The position numbers and the translations under genes are program-made. Of a DNA stretch of 64,000 nt, positions 1-6,348 are shown piece by piece. Source of the stretch: Flavobacterium frigidarium DSM 17623 (GTDB taxonomy: Bacteria > Bacteroidota > Bacteroidia > Flavobacteriales > Flavobacteriaceae); NCBI RefSeq assembly GCF_000425505.1, contig NZ_KE384393.1, forward strand, positions 226,795 to 290,794. The letters are read 5' to 3'. Numbering within the stretch: the stretch's first letter is position 1; each line of letters starts with the position of its first letter. The notes below the pieces were generated by a model. That model was not told the DNA's origin. It did not search any database and saw only the letters and a list, made by a program, of their open reading frames with translations.

Positions 1-188
1 CTCAGTTAGATCGTTTTAAAGAAAGTCGTTTTGAATTTTCAGCACAAGCATCAGCAGTAGCTGCAACAGAAGGAGCCTCTGCTAATGTAAAATATACTGA
101 TGGTGTAATGGTTTTTACTATGCAAAAAGGTGGATTAATGTATGAAGCTTCAGTAGGTGGACAAAAATTCAATTACAACAAAATGTAA
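1..188 (+). CDS. SYLF (YSC84) domain lipid-binding protein, C-terminal fragment
   Basis: The first 188 bases are an open frame (codons from base 3) ending in TAA at 186-188; the 5' part lies outside the window. The 61 visible residues include FEFSAQASAVAATEGASA, then YTDGVMVFTMQKGGLMYEAS and a final GGQKFNYNKM. I recognise this as the C-terminus of flavobacterial SYLF/YSC84-type proteins, a family named for phosphoinositide or lipid binding in eukaryotes. In these bacteria they are usually small secreted proteins of unknown role. The N-terminus and any signal peptide cannot be seen. Small hairpins follow the stop. The assignment rests on recognition of the C-terminal pattern only. Confidence 0.7.
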   Translation, partial: QLDRFKESRFEFSAQASAVAATEGASANVKYTDGVMVFTMQKGGLMYEASVGGQKFNYNKM

Positions 189-199
189 TATAAATAATT

Positions 200-260
200 A
201 AGGCAATACTGCCTTTCTATATAATTAAAAAAAGGGACTCATTAATTAATGAGTCCCTTA
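200..260. terminator. Terminator hairpins between SYLF gene and YceI gene
   Basis: Two hairpins lie between the converging genes. AAGGCA (200-205) pairs with TGCCTT (210-215). A perfect 24-bp palindrome at 234-257 (GGGACTC ... GAGTCCC) follows, flanked by A-runs on its left that read as U-runs on the minus strand. The second is a good terminator for the minus-strand YceI gene; the first probably serves the plus-strand gene. Confidence 0.6.
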
Positions 261-283
261 TTTAATGCGTAATATTTGGTGAA

Positions 284-946
284 TTATATTTTGTTGAAAG
301 CAACATCTGCGTGAACAGCAACTTCACTCCATGTTTTGCTTACACCATCTTTACCAGTATGTAATGCTTCACAAGCTTTATTTATTGACGCTAAAGCGCC
401 TAGAGCATCCCAATTTTCTAAATTCATCACACCATCAAAAGAGGCACTAGTGTCCCCATTGTTTGTATATTTCATAGGAATATTTGCTGTTTTACCGTTG
501 AAAACAACATCAATCGAACAAGATTTATCAGCAGCTACTTTAAATTCTCCTTCAATATTTGTTGTGTTCTTTAATGTACCAAAAAAGAATTTAAGAATTT
601 TTGGGTCTCTAGTTCCAGTTACTTCGTTTGTGAATAAACTAGCTACAGGAATAGAAAATTTTGTTCCGTTTAAAGCTTCTAAAGGTGTTTTTCCTTCTGC
701 AGTTTCAGTAAGTTTTATTTCTTTAAACATTCCGCCTACAGCTACTTTGTCTGTGGTTTTGTATGCTGTGAAACTTACTTTTGTAGAATCGTTGATTACA
801 GTATAAGTTCCTTCAGCTGGAGCAGTATTTTCAGTTGCTGTTGTTTCCACTTCTTGAGTTGGCACTTCAGCCTCCTTTTTGTTATCCTTACAACTTACAG
901 CAGAAATCATAACCATACTAAGAGCGATAAATTTTAATCTTTTCAT
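284..946 (-). CDS. YceI-like domain lipoprotein
   Basis: A 220-residue lipoprotein. A short positive N-terminus and hydrophobic stretch end in SAVSC, putting the lipidated cysteine at residue 19. A Lys/Glu/Thr-rich linker follows to about residue 45. The rest resembles the YceI beta-barrel family, which binds isoprenoid or amphiphilic ligands in periplasmic or surface locations. Features include YTVINDSTKVSFTAYKTTDK, a central FFFGTLKNTTNIEGEF strand pair and a C-terminal alternating strand ending in DVAFNKI. The ligand is unknown. A TAATTTTG-like -7 element (plus-strand CAAAATTA at 975-982) lies about 30 bp upstream of the start. It is a single gene, with the neighbour to its right separated by about 180 bp. 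Confidence 0.75.
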   Translation of the reverse strand: MKRLKFIALSMVMISAVSCKDNKKEAEVPTQEVETTATENTAPAEGTYTVINDSTKVSFTAYKTTDKVAVGGMFKEIKLTETAEGKTPLEALNGTKFSIPVASLFTNEVTGTRDPKILKFFFGTLKNTTNIEGEFKVAADKSCSIDVVFNGKTANIPMKYTNNGDTSASFDGVMNLENWDALGALASINKACEALHTGKDGVSKTWSEVAVHADVAFNKI

Positions 947-1130
947 TATATTATGTATTTTATAAAGTTTGGCGCAAAATTAATCAATATAAAGTAGTTA
1001 GCTGGTGAGAGAGCATTTTATGATTGACACACTTCGTTAAATTATATAAAACAAACTGTTAACAACTGTTAAATAAATTAATATTGTTATTTTGAATATA
1101 CCTGTAGTATAGTGGACTTTACTGCGTATT

Positions 1131-1820
1131 TTAAATAATCGTCTCCCCGTTTAAATCAGTTGTTAAAACGCTACTTAAATAGTCAAATATAGGACGCACA
1201 CTTTTATAAACTTTGTCCACTTTTTCTACAAAACCAGCAGCTAGAACCTCTTCATCAGTGAAATTATGTCTAAAAATGAATTGCTTATAACGCAACAAAT
1301 CGATCGCTTCATGATCTTTATCAAATCCTCTTGGATAGGTAAGGACTTGTTCGCCCGACATTCCTTTAAAATTTTTCAACAATGATTTGTCCTTTAGTAG
1401 TATACGCCATTCATCGGCATTGATTTCGATATCTTTTCTTATTCTTTTTAAATCAGCTGAATTAGGTGAAGAAAATCCACAAGCTAAGTAGCTGTTTCCA
1501 GGTTGGATACTCATATAATAACCACCACGTTTTGAACTTGTAGCTCTTTGCAGTTTAAATGTAAATCTTGATTTATAAGGCAATTTACTTTTACTAAAAC
1601 GAACATCATTATAAATGCGGTACATGCTTTTTTTAGCCGATTGATTTTCGATTGCATCGTGTGTGTTCATTAACACTATTAAGTCTGCAACAAAATCAAC
1701 AACATTATCGTGGGCTTCGAGATAGGTAGTTTTATTTTCATTAAACCATTCTCTATTGTTGTTTAATTCGAGCGTTTTTAAAAAATCAAGTGTGCTAGGT
1801 TTTATTGTTGTGGTACTCAT
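1131..1820 (-). CDS. DUF2461 domain-containing protein
   Basis: A 229-residue soluble protein of the DUF2461 (TIGR02453) family, whose function is not established. Diagnostic stretches are LNNNREWFNENKTTYLEAHD near the N-terminus, RIYNDVRFSKSKLPYKSRF in the middle and GGYYMSIQPGNSYLACGF after it. These match the family's conserved blocks in order. The reading frame is open for 13 more codons upstream, but MSTTTIKPSTLDFLKTLELN fits the usual family start, so the ATG at 1820 is chosen. A TATTTTTG -7 element on the minus strand (1857-1864) lies about 37 bp upstream of that ATG, supporting this start. It appears monocistronic. There is no signal peptide. Confidence 0.75.
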   Translation of the reverse strand: MSTTTIKPSTLDFLKTLELNNNREWFNENKTTYLEAHDNVVDFVADLIVLMNTHDAIENQSAKKSMYRIYNDVRFSKSKLPYKSRFTFKLQRATSSKRGGYYMSIQPGNSYLACGFSSPNSADLKRIRKDIEINADEWRILLKDKSLLKNFKGMSGEQVLTYPRGFDKDHEAIDLLRYKQFIFRHNFTDEEVLAAGFVEKVDKVYKSVRPIFDYLSSVLTTDLNGETII

Positions 1821-2091
1821 AGTACGTTTTTTAATGTTTGTTCTTTTGCATTTATTCAAAAATACGTAAGTTTTCAGGCAGTACCACAGCTAAGAAGTTA
1901 AACTTATCTTACAATTTATGGTCTTTGATTGCCTTGTTTTTTAGATTTTAATCGAAAGCTAAAAATTACAGAATACGACTCAAGTGGAATTCACTATTAT
2001 AGCAAGGTTTGCATTCTTTTTGTATTCGAAAACTAAAAAGACAAGTACAATAATGCATGGGCTGACAACCCAATTGAAGCAGCAGTTAAAA

Positions 2092-2137
2092 TGACAGTAA
2101 GTCGAAAATGTCATCTTGTCAGACACTTTTGCGACAT
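2092..2137 (+). promoter_or_regulatory. TGTC/GACA inverted repeats upstream of dnaK
   Basis: TGACA at 2092-2096 faces TGTCA at 2109-2113. TGTC-A-GACA forms a small perfect palindrome at 2117-2125. ATGTC at 2108-2112 faces GACAT at 2133-2137. They lie 40-85 bp upstream of the -24/-12 element, the usual distance for an enhancer-binding activator. The role as activator sites is inference. Confidence 0.35.
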
Positions 2138-2174
2138 AATAACAAAAACTGACAATTAACATAGGTGTTTTGTG

Positions 2175-2191
2175 TTGGCACAGTGATTGCT
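2175..2191 (+). promoter_or_regulatory. Sigma-54-type (-24/-12) promoter of dnaK
   Basis: TTGGCACAGTGATTGCT has the sigma-54 layout: GG at 2177-2178 and GC at 2189-2190, separated by exactly 10 bases, inside TGGCAC-N5-TTGC. It lies about 54 bases before the dnaK ATG, predicting a 5' leader of roughly 40 bases. I see no CIRCE operator and no clear TAnnTTTG element closer to the gene. The match is seen in the sequence; use by RpoN is inferred. Confidence 0.6.
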
Positions 2192-2243
2192 TTACAGAGA
2201 TAAGTATTAAAAATGAGTATACATTAAATTAAATATATTAAAA

Positions 2244-4127
2244 ATGGGTAAAATAATCGGAATTGATTTAGGTACGACAAACTCTTGTGTTTCTGTAATG
2301 GAAGGTAATGAAGCAGTTGTTATTCCTAATGCAGAAGGAAAAAGAACTACACCATCTATCATCGCTTTTGTTGAAGGTGGAGAAATTAAAGTGGGAGATC
2401 CAGCAAAAAGACAAGCGGTAACAAATCCAACTAAAACAATTGCTTCTATTAAACGTTTTATGGGACAAGGTTTTGGTGAAGTTTCGGCTGAAGCAAAAAG
2501 AGTTTCTTACAAGATTGTAAAAGGAGACAACAATACACCACGTGTGGATATTGATGGTCGTTTATATTCTGCTCAAGAATTGTCAGCAATGACTCTTCAA
2601 AAAATGAAAAAAACTGCTGAAGACTATTTAGGTCAAACAGTTACAGAAGCAGTTATTACTGTTCCTGCTTACTTTAATGATGCACAACGTCAAGCGACTA
2701 AAGAAGCTGGTGAAATTGCAGGTCTTAAAGTAATGCGTATCATCAATGAGCCAACTGCTGCGGCACTTGCTTACGGATTAGATAAAAAAGGAACTGATCA
2801 AAAAATTGCTGTTTACGATTTAGGTGGAGGTACATTTGATATCTCTGTTCTTGAATTAGGAGACGGAGTTTTTGAAGTATTATCTACAAACGGAGATACT
2901 CACTTAGGTGGAGATGACTTTGACCACGAAATCATTGACTGGTTAGCTGACGAATTTAAAGCTGACGAAGATATCGATTTACGTCTTGACCCAATGTCAT
3001 TACAACGTTTAAAAGAAGCTGCTGAGAAAGCTAAGATTGAATTATCTTCTTCTACTGAAACTGAAATCAACTTACCATACGTAACGGCTACAGCTTCAGG
3101 ACCTAAGCACTTAGTTAAAAAATTATCTAGAGCTAAATTTGAGCAATTAACTGATTCATTAGTAAAACGTTCTATGGCACCAGTTGCTAGAGCGTTGAAA
3201 GATGCAGGTTTATCTGTTTCTGATATCGACGAAGTTATCTTAGTTGGTGGATCTACACGTATGCCAAGAATTGCTGAAGAAGTTGAAAAATTCTTTGGTA
3301 AAAAAGCGTCTAAAGGAGTTAACCCTGATGAGGTTGTTGCAATTGGAGCAGCTATTCAAGGTGGAGTTCTTTCTGGAGATGTAAAAGATGTATTGTTACT
3401 TGACGTTACACCTTTATCTTTAGGTATCGAAACGATGGGTGGAATTATGACTATCTTAATTGAAGCTAATACTACTATCCCAACTAAAAAATCTCAAGTT
3501 TTCTCTACAGCTGCAGATTCTCAACCTACTGTTGAACTACACGTTCTTCAAGGAGCTAGAGCAATGGCTGCTGATAACAAAACTATCGGACGTTTTAACT
3601 TAGACGGTATTCCACCAGCACCAAGAGGAGTTCCTCAAATTGAGGTTTCTTTTGATATTGATGCAAATGGTATCATCAAAGTTTCAGCTACTGATAAAGG
3701 AACTGGAAAATCTCACGATATCCGTATCGAAGCTTCTTCTGGATTAACTTCTGAAGAAATCGAAAGAATGAAACAAGACGCTGAAGCTAACGCTGAGTCT
3801 GACAAAGTTGCAAGAGAAAGAGCTGAAAAATTGAACGAAGCAGATGGAATGATCTTCCAAACTGAAACTCAATTAAAAGAGCTTGGAGATAAATTAGCTG
3901 ATGATCATAAAGTTGCTGTAGAATATGCATTAACTGAATTGAGAATGGCTCACCAATCTCAAGATATTCCAGCTATTCAAACTGCACTTGATAACATCAA
4001 TGCTGCTTGGAAAACTGCTACTGAAGCAATGTACGCTCAAGGAGAACAAGGTCAAACTGCTGGAGAGCCACAAGCTGCTCCACAAGGAGATGATGTTCAA
4101 GATGTAGACTACGAAGAAGTAAAATAG
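2244..4127 (+). CDS. dnaK: Molecular chaperone DnaK (Hsp70)
   Basis: A 627-residue Hsp70, full length for the family. The ATPase domain (about 1-380) carries [16 protein letters not shown] at the N-terminus, the phosphate-2 motif [15 protein letters not shown] and the adenosine motif VGGSTRMP. The hydrophobic linker [15 protein letters not shown] joins the substrate-binding beta-domain and a helical lid. The C-terminus is Gln/Gly/Ala-rich and ends in DVDYEEVK. DnaK folds and disaggregates client proteins with DnaJ and GrpE, neither of which is encoded here. The gene stands alone behind a sigma-54-like promoter, suggesting stress control unlike the usual sigma-32 or HrcA systems. Codon use is strongly biased, as expected of a highly expressed gene. 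Confidence 0.98.
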   Translation: MGKIIGIDLGTTNSCVSVMEGNEAVVIPNAEGKRTTPSIIAFVEGGEIKVGDPAKRQAVTNPTKTIASIKRFMGQGFGEVSAEAKRVSYKIVKGDNNTPRVDIDGRLYSAQELSAMTLQKMKKTAEDYLGQTVTEAVITVPAYFNDAQRQATKEAGEIAGLKVMRIINEPTAAALAYGLDKKGTDQKIAVYDLGGGTFDISVLELGDGVFEVLSTNGDTHLGGDDFDHEIIDWLADEFKADEDIDLRLDPMSLQRLKEAAEKAKIELSSSTETEINLPYVTATASGPKHLVKKLSRAKFEQLTDSLVKRSMAPVARALKDAGLSVSDIDEVILVGGSTRMPRIAEEVEKFFGKKASKGVNPDEVVAIGAAIQGGVLSGDVKDVLLLDVTPLSLGIETMGGIMTILIEANTTIPTKKSQVFSTAADSQPTVELHVLQGARAMAADNKTIGRFNLDGIPPAPRGVPQIEVSFDIDANGIIKVSATDKGTGKSHDIRIEASSGLTSEEIERMKQDAEANAESDKVARERAEKLNEADGMIFQTETQLKELGDKLADDHKVAVEYALTELRMAHQSQDIPAIQTALDNINAAWKTATEAMYAQGEQGQTAGEPQAAPQGDDVQDVDYEEVK

Positions 4128-4169
4128 GTAGATAACCAATTTTGTTTAACAAAATTGTGTGAATCGCTT

Positions 4170-4189
4170 ATCCCGATAGCTATCGGGAT
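4170..4189. repeat. Perfect 20-bp palindrome
   Basis: ATCCCGATAG followed immediately by its reverse complement CTATCGGGAT, between dnaK and the dnaK/blh terminator. It is G+C-richer than its surroundings and has no T-run, so it is not itself a good terminator. From memory, near-identical palindromes recur between genes in other Bacteroidota, suggesting an interspersed repeat; only one copy is in this window. Confidence 0.6.
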
Positions 4190-4210
4190 CTAGAATCTTA
4201 CATTATATTA

Positions 4211-4240
4211 AAACCGTTCACTTTTGTGAGCGGTTTTTTT
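4211..4240. terminator. Bidirectional terminator, dnaK / blh
   Basis: AAACCGTTCAC pairs with GTGAGCGGTTT (one G-T pair) around a TTTT loop, followed by a run of T on the plus strand. The stop codon of the minus-strand blh gene starts inside the T-run at 4240-4242. Confidence 0.8.
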
Positions 4241-5139
4241 TATGCATTTTTTGTATTTTTTTTATGCATCATTTTTAGAATCACTAATACGTGTGGAAAT
4301 GTGATAGCTGCAAGAAAAGAGAAAAACAAAGCAGTAAATATTTCCTTATCCCTAAATAGGAAATAGAGAAGCGCAATTCCGAATAATGAAGCCAGCCAGT
4401 ATGCAAAGGCATTTTTACAATAGGCTATAAAATTGCTATAAGTAGTTGAACCATAAATAAATTTTATTTGATCTAAAATAGAAGGAATACTATGCCAAAT
4501 AATGAAATAGATTGCAAACCCCCATATCAAACTTGAAGTTTTAAATAAGATAGCAAATACCACGAGTAAAAATAATTCTATCTGTAATTTTTTTCGAAAG
4601 GATTCAAATTTCCAGTAAAAGTAAACGCTTATACTTAGAAAGATAAACCCGCTCGTCATTAGGATTTGATTTATATAAAACGTAGAAACCTTAAAGCGTA
4701 TTATCTCATTTACAATCACTTTAACTTCATTGGAATGAAAAGAAAACAATAAGAATAATATAACGATTCCGTAAGTGAAAGGATAAAGGATCAAGATATA
4801 CTTTGATACATTAAAATTTAAATAGAACCCTTGCTGATCGCCAAAGTGAAAGGCACTAAATAAAATAAACAGAAGCAAGGCTACTACCGGTATTAAATAG
4901 AATAACACTAAACCAAATATGACCGCAATAAGATAGTATAATAGTATTGTTTTAGATGTATTTTTATTTTTAGAATCGCTTGTATTTTCGATTAAAAGTA
5001 AATCATTAGCGCCATGAAGAATTCCGAAGCTGAAAATGAAGGAAAAACCGATAATAATTTGAATCTCATTAGGGAAATAAGAGTTGAGCCAAAGGCAAAA
5101 AATGCTTGCTACGATTGCAATATTTGTATATCTAAGCAT
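4240..5139 (-). CDS. blh: Brp/Blh-type beta-carotene 15,15'-dioxygenase
   Basis: A 299-residue integral membrane protein with about eight hydrophobic segments. Blh cleaves beta-carotene with O2 into two retinal molecules, the chromophore of proteorhodopsin. The four family histidines are visible: GILHGANDLLL (His42), FSAFHFGDQQ (His98), IIWHSIPS (His216) and TFPHVLVI (His283). They are thought to hold the active-site iron. The frame opens ten codons further up with TTG, but the ATG at 5139 (MLRYTNIAIV) gives a normal start, with a TATTTTTG -7 element at 5167-5174. It is divergent from the rhodopsin gene across 114 bp. The carotenoid synthesis genes must lie elsewhere. Confidence 0.92.
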   Translation of the reverse strand: MLRYTNIAIVASIFCLWLNSYFPNEIQIIIGFSFIFSFGILHGANDLLLIENTSDSKNKNTSKTILLYYLIAVIFGLVLFYLIPVVALLLFILFSAFHFGDQQGFYLNFNVSKYILILYPFTYGIVILFLLFSFHSNEVKVIVNEIIRFKVSTFYINQILMTSGFIFLSISVYFYWKFESFRKKLQIELFLLVVFAILFKTSSLIWGFAIYFIIWHSIPSILDQIKFIYGSTTYSNFIAYCKNAFAYWLASLFGIALLYFLFRDKEIFTALFFSFLAAITFPHVLVILKMMHKKNTKNA

Positions 5140-5253
5140 AGTTAAATTATTTTGTTTAAAATTAATCAAAAATAGTTAAACAAAAAACATTTTTCTTGTT
5201 TAACTATTCCTATATTTACATGAACAAAAAAAATTTAACTTTAAATTTTAATT

Positions 5254-5979
5254 ATGACAAATTTTACGTTTATTTCAGCAATGGTTTCAAAATTATCTCC
5301 TACAGATTATGTAGGGTTTACATTCTTTGTGGGATGTATGGCGATGATGGCTGCATCAGCCTTTTTCTTTTTATCACTGAGCCAATTTGACAAAAAGTGG
5401 CGTACTTCAGTGCTGGTTTCGGGTTTAATTACTTTTATAGCAGCTGTTCATTATTTCTACATGAGAGATTATTGGGCTGCGTTTGGTGAATCACCAACAT
5501 TCTTTCGTTATGTCGACTGGGTACTAACTGTGCCGTTGATGTGCGTTGAGTTTTATTTGATTCTAAAAGTGGCAGGTGCTAAGCAATCTTTGCTTTGGAA
5601 AATGATCATTTATTCTGTAATCATGTTAATCACTGGATATTTAGGTGAAGTAGTTTACACAGATATGGCTGCTTTCTGGGGATTTGTTTCTGGTGCTGCT
5701 TATTTTGCTATTGTGTACGAGATTTGGTTAGGTTCAGCTTCAAAATTAGCTGCAGCTGCTGGAGGAGAGGTATTGAAAGCGCACAAAATTTTATGCTGGT
5801 TTGTACTTGTTGGATGGGCAATTTATCCATTGGGTTACATGATGGGAACGACAGGATGGTACAACGGAATCGTACCAGCTGGTAACATCGATGTGGCTTA
5901 CAACATCGCAGATGCTATAAACAAAATTGGTTTTGGATTGGTGATTTATACTTTAGCAGTTAAATCTCAAAAAGACTAA
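5254..5979 (+). CDS. Proteorhodopsin, light-driven proton pump
   Basis: A 241-residue seven-helix microbial rhodopsin. Helix C reads RYVDWVLTVPLMCVEFYLIL, giving Asp88 (Schiff-base proton acceptor), Thr92 and Glu99 (proton donor). This is the DTE pattern of outward proton pumps, not the NDQ of sodium pumps or NTQ of chloride pumps. The retinal lysine is Lys224 in ADAINKIGFGLVIY. His66 in helix B corresponds to the proton-acceptor partner His75 of classical proteorhodopsin. Met96 stands at the spectral tuning site (105 in classical numbering), which is typical of green-absorbing flavobacterial forms. The divergent blh supplies retinal. The ATG at 5254 is preferred; Met10 is a possible later start. 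Confidence 0.96.
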   Translation: MTNFTFISAMVSKLSPTDYVGFTFFVGCMAMMAASAFFFLSLSQFDKKWRTSVLVSGLITFIAAVHYFYMRDYWAAFGESPTFFRYVDWVLTVPLMCVEFYLILKVAGAKQSLLWKMIIYSVIMLITGYLGEVVYTDMAAFWGFVSGAAYFAIVYEIWLGSASKLAAAAGGEVLKAHKILCWFVLVGWAIYPLGYMMGTTGWYNGIVPAGNIDVAYNIADAINKIGFGLVIYTLAVKSQKD

Positions 5980-6017
5980 GCTTTTTTACAACAAGCAATC
6001 TCAATATTTATTAAAGA

Positions 6018-6047
6018 AACCGAGCTCATTTGAGTTCGGTTTTTTTA
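6018..6047 (+). terminator. Terminator of proteorhodopsin gene
   Basis: AACCGAGCTCA pairs with TGAGTTCGGTT (one mismatch) around TT, followed by seven T. It sits about 40 bases after the stop codon. Confidence 0.8.
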
Positions 6048-6284
6048 TGAGTATACTGGAGGATTTAATTGGTAGTTACTAAGCCATTGAACGTCGATGT
6101 TTTATAAAATTGCTCCCTGAAATTCTTTAGTTACGATACAATTGGACAATCTAGGATGTGCATTGGTAGGTTGAAATTGCTGAGTATTTTGTATTTCACA
6201 TTTTAAATCTAGCGAGAGCTGATGTAGTATGTATGGTTTGTTGTGCTTTGCATTTTCTGGTTGATACTCTTGTATATGTGTGAT

Positions 6285-6324
6285 CAAAAAAAAATCCGTC
6301 TCAACACTATGTGAGACGGATTTT
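6285..6324 (-). terminator. Terminator of metalloprotease gene
   Basis: A perfect 13-bp stem, AAAATCCGTCTCA (6291-6303) with TGAGACGGATTTT (6312-6324), has an 8-base loop. The adjoining A-run at 6286-6294 reads as a U-run on the minus strand. Confidence 0.85.
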
Positions 6325-6348
6325 ATATTACTAGTAAACTACTCTTTA

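Larger units (their letters stand above)
1821..2243. other. Regulatory intergenic region between DUF2461 gene and dnaK
   Basis: 423 bases without a convincing gene. It holds a minus-strand -7 element for the left gene (1857-1864), TGTC/GACA palindromes at 2092-2137, and a sigma-54-like element at 2175-2191 for dnaK. A 60-codon minus-strand frame at 1980-2162 overlaps these elements and has no family resemblance or plausible start context, so it is not called. Confidence 0.6.
5980..6348. other. Gene-poor stretch with two terminators
   Basis: 369 bases between proteorhodopsin and the metalloprotease gene. It contains the terminators of both converging genes. A 61-codon minus-strand frame (6102-6287) lacks an ATG, begins with TTG just past the protease terminator and resembles nothing I know. 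No other structure was seen. Confidence 0.6.

Noticed and set aside
336..806. 156-codon plus-strand frame
   Set aside because: It is antisense to the YceI-like lipoprotein gene, has no family resemblance and is typical of shadow frames in A/T-rich coding DNA.
1980..2162. 60-codon minus-strand frame upstream of dnaK
   Set aside because: It is Cys/Phe/Val-rich without known motifs and overlaps the palindromes of the dnaK control region; better explained as regulatory DNA.
6102..6287. 61-codon minus-strand frame
   Set aside because: It starts with TTG just past the metalloprotease terminator, with no promoter, motif or partner.
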